Assembly (NCBI RefSeq): GCF_021018745.1
Contig: NZ_CP063845.1
Location: 4,836,001 to 4,900,000, forward strand
Length of the DNA: 64,000 nucleotides
Reading direction: 5' to 3'
Source of the DNA: Gloeobacter morelensis MG652769
GTDB taxonomy: Bacteria; Cyanobacteriota; Cyanobacteriia; Gloeobacterales; Gloeobacteraceae
Shown: one piece after another, positions 15,421 to 23,741 of the stretch
Position numbering within the stretch: the first letter of the stretch is position 1
Layout of the letters: the number at the start of each line of letters is the position of its first letter
Program-made: the position numbers and the translations under genes
The notes under the pieces: generated by a model
Seen by the model: the letters and a program-made list of their open reading frames with translations, nothing else
Databases searched by the model: none
What the model was told of the DNA's origin: nothing

Positions 15421-17682
15421 CTACACCGCTCCCTTCCGTTTGACGGGCTTGTCTGATTGTCCGGTCCCCCCGCCATGTATCCGGTCGATTAGGGCTTCGG
15501 TGTCGCCGTTGGCGCTGTCCAGTAGGTGAAGGGCGGTATCCAATGTCGGTGAGCGGGATAGCTGCCGCAGAAGCTGCGCCATGACGATGATCCGCACGTC
15601 ATTGCGGCTGAGCTTTCGGTTCGCGGCCCGCAAACGGTTGACCTGTTCCTGCGCGGGCGGCGCGACGGTCCCCCAAAGATCGCCGTTCCAGCGGTGCGTC
15701 TCAAGCTTTGAGCGCTTGCGGCAGACAAGGATGATATCGAGGTCAATCGGCTCCTTGGCCTGCTGCTTGGGCATGGCCACGGACATTTCGGCCTTGATCG
15801 GATGAGCGGCGGTGATGCCGAACCCCGCTTGCATGAGCGCCTGCAAGACGCAGCGCCAGCCCTCTTGCCGTGAGTGATGGTAGGTGAAGGCCAGCAAGCC
15901 ATCGTCTTTCAGGACGCGGTGTGTTTCCTCCCAAACCGAAGCCAGACGATCTGTAAACTCATTGCCGTCCGCGTTCTGCACTTCGCGGTCGGAGCGCGTG
16001 GTATCCGTGACGCGGGTGCCGTTCTCTCCGAGAATGTGCCGCTGCCAGACATGGAAGAAGTCGGCGAGTTGCGAGTAATGTACGTTGTCGAAGAAGGGCG
16101 GATCGGTCAAAACCACGTCCACCGAACGGCCCGGCAGGTCGGTAGACCCGGAATCCCCGCAGGACAGATAAACGCGCGCATCCCTTGCGAACGCGGTGTA
16201 GTCGTCGGCGACAGGCGCGCCGATTTTCTCGGACAGGCCGAAGACTTTCTCGGTCTTGCTGCCTTTGCTCACCCGCAATTCAAAGGGATCGTCGGCGTAG
16301 TCGAGCGCGCGGCGGATACGGCCCTCGAACATCGTTGAGAATGAGCCGGAGCTTTTTGCGGTGCCCCAAAGGTTGGCTTCAAGCGGCACACGCTCGGGCT
16401 TCAAGATGTGGTGCGCGAACATGTGGCGCACCGCGCCCGTCCCCTCGCCCTTGTAAGAGGCGAACATGTTGTTGAACTCAAGCGCGCCGGAGAACAAGCA
16501 GGTGAACAATTCACGCAGGACGGGATCGGAAATCGCGCGAATGCGGTCGGCAAGCATGGAAAGGCAGAGAAGCTGGCGCGCGTTGAACATGTCGTGCCAG
16601 CTTCGGTAATTGTAGCCCAGCGCCTGATTGGTGTTGTAGCCGGGTTCGATGGCCACAACCGGATACGCATTTTTGCGCTTGGCCAGTGCGCGTTCGGCCT
16701 TAGCATACAGCGCGCGGTCCTCGTCGGTAGCCGGGTGGTATGCCTTCTTCCCATCCGGCAAGAGAACCAGCTTCGCATACATCCTGTGCGCGGGCGGTTT
16801 GCCAGACGCGCGGATGGTCTTGGCAATCGGAAACGTGTGTTCGCAGCACGGGCAGGTCGCGCTCTGCCCTTTGGCGGGACCTGCGTTCGGATCGAACGTC
16901 TTCTTGCAAGAGCCGCACTTCGTATCCCGCGCTTCGACATGGACTTCATTGATGCCGCCGCAATGCAGACAAACGGCTTGCGATTGCGGGAATTTCTTCG
17001 GGTAGGCGTGGCGCGCGAAGATCTGGGAGGAAAACAGATCCACGGGCGACGCGCACGAGGGACAGTCCGCCGTCTTGACCCAGAAATAATACAAGACCTC
17101 CGCCTGCGTTCCGTCCGGCAGGGTGGCGCGGTAGAAACTGCGGAGCTTGCCCGCCACGTCCCGTTCGATGGCGTGGAAGGTGTCTAGGATCGCCGCGCGG
17201 TCATGGACGGACAGCGCGCACTTCACGAGGAAATGCGCCACAGGATTGATATCGCGGCCAACGGCCTTCGCGCCCAGCTTGACGGTTTCAGCTAGCGTTG
17301 TGCCGCTGCCCATGAAGGGATCGAACACCGTTCCGCCGGGAATGCGCACGGGCTTGTAGAACAGATCGAAGATATCGGTGCCGGACGGAGCGAATGCGCC
17401 GATGGTCATGGCGCGGAAGACGGTCCCGAGGCGCTGCGCCCACCATTTATGAATGTGGGTGGTCGGGCGGTTGATTTCCTTGCGCCAGCTTTCTGTCTCG
17501 GCCACGTCGCTCAGTGCCTCGAACGGAAAGCCGTCATCTTCCAGCGCGCGCGTTCCCGGCAACGGGGCCAGCGCGATGCCGTCGCTCGGAAGCGATTCAA
17601 ACGGCAGTTCCGGCGCCTCGGTTCGGGCCAGACGCTCCCAGCCGGATGATGCTGCGCGGCGTATCGCTGCCCTGCCGCTCAT
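15421..17682 (-). CDS. Large DNA methyltransferase with zinc-ribbon insert
   Basis: A 753-residue amino-methyltransferase. Motif I is FDPFMGSGTT (120-129) and motif IV VVLTDPPFFDN (about 535-545), giving N6-adenine or N4-cytosine chemistry. In between are two cysteine pairs (CPSC, CLHC, then CGSC, CPCC) forming zinc ribbons, as in DUF1156-type antiphage methyltransferases. TTHIHKWWAQRLGTVFRAM (about 74-92) is also typical of that group. The start at 17682 overlaps the stop of the RHH gene (ATGA). It should protect host DNA from the nuclease encoded 3 bp downstream. The recognition site cannot be predicted. Confidence 0.85.
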   Translation of the reverse strand: MSGRAAIRRAASSGWERLARTEAPELPFESLPSDGIALAPLPGTRALEDDGFPFEALSDVAETESWRKEINRPTTHIHKWWAQRLGTVFRAMTIGAFAPSGTDIFDLFYKPVRIPGGTVFDPFMGSGTTLAETVKLGAKAVGRDINPVAHFLVKCALSVHDRAAILDTFHAIERDVAGKLRSFYRATLPDGTQAEVLYYFWVKTADCPSCASPVDLFSSQIFARHAYPKKFPQSQAVCLHCGGINEVHVEARDTKCGSCKKTFDPNAGPAKGQSATCPCCEHTFPIAKTIRASGKPPAHRMYAKLVLLPDGKKAYHPATDEDRALYAKAERALAKRKNAYPVVAIEPGYNTNQALGYNYRSWHDMFNARQLLCLSMLADRIRAISDPVLRELFTCLFSGALEFNNMFASYKGEGTGAVRHMFAHHILKPERVPLEANLWGTAKSSGSFSTMFEGRIRRALDYADDPFELRVSKGSKTEKVFGLSEKIGAPVADDYTAFARDARVYLSCGDSGSTDLPGRSVDVVLTDPPFFDNVHYSQLADFFHVWQRHILGENGTRVTDTTRSDREVQNADGNEFTDRLASVWEETHRVLKDDGLLAFTYHHSRQEGWRCVLQALMQAGFGITAAHPIKAEMSVAMPKQQAKEPIDLDIILVCRKRSKLETHRWNGDLWGTVAPPAQEQVNRLRAANRKLSRNDVRIIVMAQLLRQLSRSPTLDTALHLLDSANGDTEALIDRIHGGGTGQSDKPVKRKGAV

Positions 17683-17888
17683 CGCTTGCTCCGCTTGGCC
17701 GGGGCGTTCGCCGGGGTGAGCGTGATGGCGCGCCCTTCGTATTCGTCGAGAAAGCGCCGGATGGCGAGCCGCACCGCATATTGCAGCGGAAGCGGCGGGC
17801 GCTGTGCCTGCGCCAGTGCGCACAGAGCGTCGTAGTCTTGCGCGTCGAGCGAGACGGTAAAACGCTTGAGCGTGGTCGGGTCGGGCAT
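17679..17888 (-). CDS. Ribbon-helix-helix small protein, first gene of the defence operon
   Basis: About 69 residues. TLKRFTVSLDAQDYDALCAL is a CopG/Arc-like beta strand plus helix, then LQYAVRLAIRRFLDEY the second helix; the tail is basic (PAKRSKR). Such proteins are DNA-binding repressors. Its TGA overlaps the methyltransferase ATG, so it opens the RM/Gabija-like operon and is a plausible operon regulator, like C-proteins of restriction systems. Starts at 17909 or 17930 are possible; I chose MPDPTT as the first residue before the conserved strand. Confidence 0.65.
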   Translation of the reverse strand: MPDPTTLKRFTVSLDAQDYDALCALAQAQRPPLPLQYAVRLAIRRFLDEYEGRAITLTPANAPAKRSKR

Positions 17889-17996
17889 TCGGTGAGGCCT
17901 AGAATCCATACGGACGGGGTAACGACTCAAGGTTTACATAAAAATGCACCAGAATGCACCACCGGAATGCCGCGCGCCTCCTGTGGAAAACTGCAT

Positions 17997-18296
17997 CCAA
18001 GGCCGCGCCTTGGTCGTGATCCAGCGGCGAAACGCTGATCTGGTGTCCAGAGGGCCGGAACGCTCTCTGGTCGTGGGTTCAGGGGCGCGAAAGCCTCTGA
18101 CGGCATCCAAACGGCGCACGGTTGGTCGATGGGTGTCCAGAGGGAGAGCGAACTCTCCCACGGTCTCCATGAAGTGGTCTGGGTGTCGGGGCAGGAACGC
18201 CCTGACGAGTGGGGTTCAGGGGGCGCGACAGCCCCTTTAGCGATGGGTGCAGGGAGATCGAAATCTCCCGCTCGTGGTCAATCGGCGAAACGATTG
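17997..18296. ncRNA. Array of ten hairpins of about 30-bp period
   Basis: Ten consecutive inverted repeats: 17997-18013, 18022-18037, 18047-18070, 18079-18100, 18107-18125, 18142-18159, 18185-18206, 18218-18237, 18252-18269, 18279-18296. Stems are 5-9 bp and differ in sequence while keeping pairing (CAGCG/CGCTG, CAATCG/CGATTG, GGGAGAT/ATCTCCC). Loops are similar: GCGAAA three times, CGAA twice, CGGAAC, AGGAAC, GCGACA. Linkers share TCGTGG or GATGGGT-like pieces. Only the fifth stem has a mismatch. Paired changes argue that structure is selected, in RNA or single-stranded DNA. I do not recognise a described family. Strand of transcription is unknown. Confidence 0.6.
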
Positions 18297-18378
18297 CTGG
18301 CGCGGGAAGGCTCAATGCCTGATCTGCGCCACAGGCCGGGAGGGATGCAACGGGAGGCGCGCAGCGGGCCTCCCTTGC

Positions 18379-18410
18379 CAAGATGGCGTTGTACTACAAC
18401 GCACATCTTG
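18379..18410. promoter_or_regulatory. Long palindrome containing a TTGTACTACAA core
   Basis: CAAGATG, then GCGTTGTA, C, TACAACGC, one A, then CATCTTG: 15 paired bases per side with one extra base. It has no following T-run, so a terminator is unlikely. The core shares GTACTAC with the pair at 18440-18465, suggesting repeated sites for one DNA-binding protein, either operators for the 18562 gene or initiation sites. Confidence 0.45.
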
Positions 18411-18439
18411 CGGCCCTCCAAATTGGTCAAACCGGGTGC

Positions 18440-18465
18440 GTAGTACGATCAGCGCTTTGTACTAC
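18440..18465. promoter_or_regulatory. Inverted GTAGTAC / GTACTAC pair
   Basis: GTAGTAC at 18440-18446 and its reverse complement GTACTAC at 18459-18465, about 100 bp before the next start codon. Same box as in the palindrome at 18379. Likely operator. Confidence 0.4.
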
Positions 18466-18561
18466 AGGCCAAGCTCAAACATCGGGGGCCGGAGCCTCTT
18501 CACGATTTCCGTAATCGTATCCTCCTGAACGAGTCGCGCTCTGCTATACAAGACGCGCCCA

Positions 18562-19665
18562 ATGCAAACGCCTCTGCCATACGTCGCGCCCTCGAAGGGA
18601 CTTATCCGCTCTCTGGAAACGGATGTGAGGATGCTCGCGCATGAACGGCTCTCCGACATGCTGCGCTGCTATCAGGCGCTCCACGGCTTCGATGATGAAA
18701 CCATCGCCATGCAGATGAACGCCTGTCCAAGCGTTCTCGGCATTCGTGGTCGGGATGACGACGTTCACGCCCCGATCAGCGCCGCAAAAGTCACGCGCTT
18801 CAAGGACCGCAAGACAAGGCCGCAATCCCAGACACTGGACCAGATGACGGCATTTTTTGAGGAGCGACTCGGCGCTCACCCCTTACTCTTCTGGGCGGAT
18901 ATGGATGACGTGTTGACCGCACTCCACGATGCGCGGCGCTTTCGCAAGGAGCGGACCCGCAAAGACCTGATCGACCTCGCAACAGGCTGGCTGTTCGCCG
19001 ATCTCTTCGCGCCCACCTGCGCGATGGCCTTCCAGCTTACGCCACTGGCCAACAACCCCATCATCCTCACGCGCGGACGGATCGCCGTGTTTGAGGAAGA
19101 AAAGCCCGGACAGCGCGCCGTGACGGACGTTTGCATACATGGGTATGCAACGCTCACCGCGAAGAACCTGAACCTGCACATGCGCGATAGCACGGGACGG
19201 CAGTTCATCGTCACCATCGACGTGGACGCCGGACCCTTTGAGGACGACAGCGAGGATACGCCGTATCTCGTCATCAAGCAGGTGCGCATCCATCTGCCCC
19301 CGGAGTTCGGCGCGAATTTCCCGCCGCTCTTCGTCAAGGCCCGCACGGTGCGCAGCCGGGAGGGTTATTCGCTCCATCTGACCGAACAGGATTCCGGGAT
19401 GAACGGCAGGCCGATGGCCGCGTCATTCTTCAGCTTCGGCAAGGTCGAATGGGATGCCATTCAACTGATTGCTTGGGGCGACAAGCAGGTGGACATGCTC
19501 AGCGCAAACCTCGATCCAAGCCTGGCACGCCTCGGACTTCTCAGCCCCGAACCCGCGCGGGATGACGATGACCGCCTCATGGCCGCGACCGACTTCGGGC
19601 GGAAGATTGGCGATCTCAAATTCCTGATCCAGATTGTCGAGAACAAGCTGGCCGAACGATTCTGA
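18562..19665 (+). CDS. Unknown 367-residue protein, possible replication or plasmid-type regulator
   Basis: Starts MQTPLPYVAPSKGLIRSLET. Residues 15-100 are helical (ERLSDMLRCYQALHGFDDET, DQMTAFFEERLGAHPLLFWA). The second half is beta-rich with acidic stretches (TIDVDAGPFEDDSEDTPYLV). No signal peptide, membrane segment or known catalytic motif. It sits downstream of repeated palindromes, which would fit an element-specific DNA-binding or replication protein, but I cannot show this. A palindrome TTGCATAC/GTATGCAA lies inside it at 19131-19150, similar to the one before 4427. Confidence 0.55.
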   Translation: MQTPLPYVAPSKGLIRSLETDVRMLAHERLSDMLRCYQALHGFDDETIAMQMNACPSVLGIRGRDDDVHAPISAAKVTRFKDRKTRPQSQTLDQMTAFFEERLGAHPLLFWADMDDVLTALHDARRFRKERTRKDLIDLATGWLFADLFAPTCAMAFQLTPLANNPIILTRGRIAVFEEEKPGQRAVTDVCIHGYATLTAKNLNLHMRDSTGRQFIVTIDVDAGPFEDDSEDTPYLVIKQVRIHLPPEFGANFPPLFVKARTVRSREGYSLHLTEQDSGMNGRPMAASFFSFGKVEWDAIQLIAWGDKQVDMLSANLDPSLARLGLLSPEPARDDDDRLMAATDFGRKIGDLKFLIQIVENKLAERF

Positions 19666-19793
19666 CGGGCGCTAACGCCCTGAAGACAATGCCAGAAACA
19701 AAATCCGAAAAATCACGAGTCGTTTTGTCGGAGCCTTGAACCGAACCCTTTCCATAACGGCGCGCACGCCGCGCCGCCGGAAAGGACGGACCC

Positions 19794-20153
19794 ATGGGCG
19801 CTTGCGCACTTTGCATCATCGAAGAGACCTGCACCCGAACGCCGCTGGTCACAGACCGTGAATTGGCCGATCCCGCCTTCATCCGCTGTCTGCGCGATCT
19901 CTGCTTCAGCCTGAACGTCTCAAGCTATCACTGGCTCGACTTCCTGACCGATCTCTACCGGGATTATCGCGGCTGCATCGTCGATGAGGCGGGCCGCACG
20001 GTCCTGCTCGATATGGAAGTGTTCGAAGTGCCGCATATCCGCGACTGGTTCCGCGATTTCTGCTGCACCCCATGTCCACCGAACATCACGCCCTACGTGC
20101 GGGGAGAGGCGAAGGAACGTGTGCGGATTTTGGGGACGATACTGAAAACTTAA
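19794..20153 (+). CDS. Unknown 119-residue cysteine-rich protein
   Basis: Starts MGACALCIIEETCTRTPLVT after a good ribosome site (GGAAAGGAC). It has N-terminal cysteines (CALC, ETC) and a second cluster near the end (FCCTPCPPN), so a metal-binding or disulfide fold is possible. Aromatic-rich middle (LNVSSYHWLDFLTDLYRDYR). No family recognised. Confidence 0.5.
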   Translation: MGACALCIIEETCTRTPLVTDRELADPAFIRCLRDLCFSLNVSSYHWLDFLTDLYRDYRGCIVDEAGRTVLLDMEVFEVPHIRDWFRDFCCTPCPPNITPYVRGEAKERVRILGTILKT

Positions 20154-20197
20154 AAAAAGCAAGAACGGCATTACTTACACAGCAAGCCCTAGGCGAC

Positions 20198-21388
20198 TTA
20201 AACGCTTGATCTAGAGACAAGAGATTCCAAACTTTCCAGAAGATCATCATACAAGAGGATGTCGAGATTTTTTAGTGAGTCACAGAGTATGCGAAAATCA
20301 TCTTGCAACTTTTTCGATTTTAACTGCTCTCGCTTTCCCGCAATTATAAAACCGCGCGGCCTAACGATGTTAACCTCTATGCCTTTATGTTTTCGGATAT
20401 CATTTGTCAGCGCGTCCGCGTTCCTTTGAGACTGATGGATGTAGTTTTCCGTTTGAGCAATTGCCTTAGAAATTTCCGTATCCCAATAATAATTATTGCG
20501 ACTTGCGTCTAGTTTCATCAAATTTGTGGACGGCTTTTTTATCTCATAGATATCCAAATAACCATATGGGTCTATCAAAAGAAAATCAGGAAATTTCCCT
20601 TGAAGGGAAACACTCTCTTTTTGCAGAACTTCCCCGTAGCTGTGTCGCAAAATCAGAATGTATTCAGTGAGAAAATCCTGCCAAGTTGATTCGTTTTGGA
20701 CATCCTTGGCAAGTTTCCTGCGAAACTCCTCTAAGACCTTTTTCAAATAGATCGTTTTTCCGGCGTCTAGCGAGTCATAGACGACCTTTAGTTTCTTTTT
20801 GGACCGCAGCGTTCCGGTTATTGAAGACAGATATTCAGGAATGAAGCTTTCAAGGGCTGCTTGATCTTGTTCACTCAGGTTTTGAACAAGTTTAGGGCTC
20901 TCTAGAATCTTTGCGATGCTACCGCCAGAATACGCTGGAACAGCTTCATACATGTCTTTGAACTGAGTTAGAGCACCCCCCAATATACGTTGCGTTTCCG
21001 CGCGCATCTCTTCATTTCTTGCCTTTCTGATTGTCCGCGCCGCTTCACCTGCTTTCGATAATACAAGCTGCGAAAGCGACAGCTTCACGCTCTTTCCTCG
21101 CGCATCAAGCTTCGAATCTCGCGAGGCAGTTACAGTAAGATCGATAGACTTTTCGTATCTTCTGTAAATTTCATCAATGATACTCTTGCCGCCAGCAGTC
21201 AGGCCATATCCTTCTTTGTAAAATCCTGAAGGCATCCTTTCAAAACCGACTAACTTTATGGGAGTCCGGACTTTTTGGGAGTTATTGCTGTCTTGGACAA
21301 GATGGTACTCACCGATCTTAGTATTGGGATCGATGCGGTAGACCAACGTTCCATCCTTATTCTTGTGTATGATAATCTTTCTCTTCAT
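20198..21388 (-). CDS. sduA: Shedu immune nuclease (DUF4263), SduA-like
   Basis: A 396-residue single-gene antiphage nuclease. The C-terminal domain has the Shedu signature: WQDFLTEYILIL (about 225-236), GKFPDFLLIDPYGYLDIYEI (about 263-282, the PD...ExK core with EIKKP) and STNLMKLD, followed by AIAQTENYIHQ. The N-terminal half (1-200) is variable as usual in Shedu, with basic beta strands. Visibly more AT-rich than its neighbours, indicating separate acquisition. It faces away from the coupling-protein genes and ends 45 bp after the convergent gene at 19794. All nuclease residues appear present. Confidence 0.85.
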   Translation of the reverse strand: MKRKIIIHKNKDGTLVYRIDPNTKIGEYHLVQDSNNSQKVRTPIKLVGFERMPSGFYKEGYGLTAGGKSIIDEIYRRYEKSIDLTVTASRDSKLDARGKSVKLSLSQLVLSKAGEAARTIRKARNEEMRAETQRILGGALTQFKDMYEAVPAYSGGSIAKILESPKLVQNLSEQDQAALESFIPEYLSSITGTLRSKKKLKVVYDSLDAGKTIYLKKVLEEFRRKLAKDVQNESTWQDFLTEYILILRHSYGEVLQKESVSLQGKFPDFLLIDPYGYLDIYEIKKPSTNLMKLDASRNNYYWDTEISKAIAQTENYIHQSQRNADALTNDIRKHKGIEVNIVRPRGFIIAGKREQLKSKKLQDDFRILCDSLKNLDILLYDDLLESLESLVSRSSV

Positions 21389-21542
21389 AATTGCATGATT
21401 TTATACAGAAATGGTCGGCACCGCCATGATAATCGCTCTCGAACTAACAATGAGCATCAACCGATTCGACAGCCATAAACGTATCCCCCTAAACTCGCAC
21501 CGCGCCTGACGTAGCCTCTCCTTCACGAAAGGAGTCGCCGTC

Positions 21543-21851
21543 ATGCAGCCATGGCATCAACAGCAACACCATCAAAACCAAGCCGGACGGTCGATCTTCA
21601 TGTCGAGCGTCATCGGCCTCTCGAACGTCATCGCGGTGGTGGTCGCCTTCTTCGCCACGCCCGTTGCGTATAACCGCACGGTCGGCTGGGTCCAGCTCTT
21701 CACCTCGAACCATTACGGCTACGGCTTCGAAGACATCACCGCCTTCGTCTGGTGGCTGATTGTCGCGCTGCTGATCTTCTTTTTCGCCCGCGCCTCAATC
21801 TCCACCGCCCTCGTGATGGGCGGTCTGGCGATTGCGGCACGTTTCCTCTGA
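21543..21851 (+). CDS. Small two-helix membrane protein
   Basis: A 102-residue protein with about three hydrophobic segments (SSVIGLSNVIAVVVAFFATP, AFVWWLIVALLIFFFARASI, TALVMGGLAIAAR). It follows a clear ribosome site (AAAGGAG). It begins the run of genes leading to the coupling protein. Since that coupling protein lacks its own N-terminal TM helices, this protein may supply the membrane anchor; this is inference. Confidence 0.55.
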   Translation: MQPWHQQQHHQNQAGRSIFMSSVIGLSNVIAVVVAFFATPVAYNRTVGWVQLFTSNHYGYGFEDITAFVWWLIVALLIFFFARASISTALVMGGLAIAARFL

Positions 21852-21886
21852 TCCCTGATCCTCAACCGCAGAAAGGAGCAACACGC

Positions 21887-22033
21887 ATGTTCACCAAGCA
21901 TAAGAAAACCGGGCACGGCTATCACGTCCGCCCGTTTGAAACCCACAAGAAGGTCATCGACTGGGAAGCGGTCGGCGGCGCGGCATTCCTTGCCATTCTC
22001 GCGCTCTGCATCATCGGCTGGCTCACTACCTGA
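21887..22033 (+). CDS. 48-residue single-pass membrane protein
   Basis: MFTKHKKTGHGYHVRPFETH, then one TM helix (GGAAFLAILALCIIGWL). Ribosome site AGAAAGGAG precedes the ATG. It is 35 bp after the membrane protein at 21543 and likely works with it. Confidence 0.5.
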   Translation: MFTKHKKTGHGYHVRPFETHKKVIDWEAVGGAAFLAILALCIIGWLTT

Positions 22034-22062
22034 AGCGCCCTGACAGCCATGCTCTCCCCCTC

Positions 22063-22097
22063 GAAGCCGGGCCGCTCTCAAGCGTCCCGGCTTTTTT
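22063..22097 (+). terminator. Rho-independent terminator-like hairpin
   Basis: GAAGCCGGG, loop, CCCGGCTT followed by a run of six T at 22092-22097. It lies between the small membrane genes and the coupling protein gene. Confidence 0.65.
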
Positions 22098-22116
22098 CAT
22101 CTGAAAGCCTTCGCCC

Positions 22117-23727
22117 ATGATCTCAGACCGCAATGAGCATTACCGCTTCGGCTCCGCCGCTTTCGCCGATGCACGGGAATTGGCGGATGCTGGCTTCTTC
22201 CGGCAAACGCCCACTGCGCTCTTTGTCGGCTTCTCGGGCGGGAAGCCTCTTTGGTATCACGGCGCGGGCGGACTTCTGCTCACTGCCGGGGCGCGTTCGG
22301 GCAAGCTCCGGGATATTCTCGCATATAATCTCTGCTCCGGTATCTACAGCGGCGGCTCGCTGCTGGCGCTCGACATGAAAGGCGAACTGGCCGCGATCTC
22401 ACAGGATCAAACGCCGGACGGCAAATTCTGCGCGTACTGGAATCCGCTCGGCCTGCACGGCCTCCCGCAGAACAGGCTGAACCCCGTCTCCTACATCCGA
22501 CAGGGATCAAACACGCTGGTTTCAGACGTGAAGGTCTTCACCGAGAACATGATCCCGCTCTCCGGCTCGGCCAATGGCAAGTATTTCGAGCTGCGGGCGC
22601 GGGAACTGGTCGAAGCCCTGATCCTGACGCTGGTTGAACGGCACGGCGCGCTGACGCTGCCTGACCTGTACCGCGTCATCAACCTGATCCCCGGCAACGG
22701 CGAAGAATGGCTGGACTTCGCTTACGGGATGCATATTTCCGCATTCCCGCTGGCGCGGCGCGTCGAAGAAGAAATCAATCAATCCCGCAAGGACACGTCA
22801 AGCGGCGGCTTCCAAGGCATTCTGGGCGAAGTGTTCAAGGGCTTCTCATGCCTTTCGGACCCGGTTCTGCTCGAATCCGTCTCACCGCCTTACGACTTCG
22901 ATTGTTCGGCGCTCACGGACTCTTCCCAACGCTGGCAGGTCTATCTCATGCCGCCCGCCGAGTTTGTCGATGCGTGGTCGCCCGTCATCAAGGCGATCTT
23001 CGTGTCCGCGATGATCTACAAGTCGCGCGCGCCGTCTGCGCCGCAGCAGACTTGGATTCTCGATGAATGCGCACAGCTTAATAACTTCCCGCTGGTGGTG
23101 AAGCTCTTCACCTATGGCGCGGGGATCGGCATTCGCCCGTGGGCGGTCTTTCAGTCTACGGATCAGATGAATGCGCTGGGGCCAAACGCCAAGAACATCG
23201 TCACCTCAAGCGCCGCCTTGCAAATCTACTTCGCCCTGCGCGAGATTGGCTCTGCGAAAGACGTGTCCACCATGCTGGGCACGCAGACCTTGGAATTTAA
23301 CGACGCGCTGCAACAGGGACAGAGCCGCTTGGCCAAGGGCCGTATCCTGCAATCGCTGCTGACAGGCGAAGACCCGCTCGCAGCCGGGATCGCCTTCAAT
23401 CATTTCAAACAGGCCGAACATCACCGCTCGAAGCAATCGCGCCCGCTGCAAACGCCGGATGAGGTGCTGAACGCGCGGCGTGATAGCGCCTTCCTCTTCA
23501 CCGATGCCGTGCAGCATCCGGTGCTGGCGCAGCGCCAAGCCTATTACGCGCAAAGCTTCATGGCGGGGCGGTTTCATCCGAACCCGTATCACCCTCCCGC
23601 AGACCGCGTGCGCGTTACACTCGGCCTCGGACGATCAGGCTGGCTGAATGTCAAACGGGAGGCCGTTCCGCGCCGCTTCGCGCACTTCCCGCAATACGCA
23701 AACGGTCAGTGGTCGGTCGTCCGGTGA
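22117..23727 (+). CDS. VirD4/TraG-like type IV coupling protein without TM helices
   Basis: A 536-residue ATPase that delivers relaxase-DNA to a conjugation channel. Walker A is LTAGARSGKLRDIL (GARSGK at 58-63), followed by SLLALDMKGELAAIS, a TraG-type hallmark, and Walker B TWILDECAQLNNFPLV. FALREIGSAKDVSTMLGTQT is the conserved sensor region. Standard VirD4 proteins are over 600 residues with two N-terminal TM helices; here the chain starts right at the FGSAAFAD segment, so membrane attachment must come from elsewhere, perhaps from the two small membrane proteins encoded upstream. It serves the relaxase at 1944. Confidence 0.82.
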   Translation: MISDRNEHYRFGSAAFADARELADAGFFRQTPTALFVGFSGGKPLWYHGAGGLLLTAGARSGKLRDILAYNLCSGIYSGGSLLALDMKGELAAISQDQTPDGKFCAYWNPLGLHGLPQNRLNPVSYIRQGSNTLVSDVKVFTENMIPLSGSANGKYFELRARELVEALILTLVERHGALTLPDLYRVINLIPGNGEEWLDFAYGMHISAFPLARRVEEEINQSRKDTSSGGFQGILGEVFKGFSCLSDPVLLESVSPPYDFDCSALTDSSQRWQVYLMPPAEFVDAWSPVIKAIFVSAMIYKSRAPSAPQQTWILDECAQLNNFPLVVKLFTYGAGIGIRPWAVFQSTDQMNALGPNAKNIVTSSAALQIYFALREIGSAKDVSTMLGTQTLEFNDALQQGQSRLAKGRILQSLLTGEDPLAAGIAFNHFKQAEHHRSKQSRPLQTPDEVLNARRDSAFLFTDAVQHPVLAQRQAYYAQSFMAGRFHPNPYHPPADRVRVTLGLGRSGWLNVKREAVPRRFAHFPQYANGQWSVVR

Positions 23728-23741
23728 GAGAAGGATAGGAC

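Larger units (their letters stand above)
17889..18561. other. Intergenic region between divergent genes
   Basis: This 673-bp gap separates the minus-strand defence operon from the plus-strand gene at 18562. It holds the hairpin array, one long palindrome (18379-18410) and a GTAGTAC/GTACTAC pair (18440-18465), so it probably carries the two promoters and perhaps an origin. Open frames crossing it are translations of the repeats and are not taken as genes. Confidence 0.55.

Noticed and set aside
17997-18296. CRISPR array
   Set aside because: No identical repeats or equal spacers; units are individually self-complementary with varied stems.
17944-18443. Open frames across the hairpin region
   Set aside because: They only translate the repeated hairpin units and have no start signal or protein-like composition.
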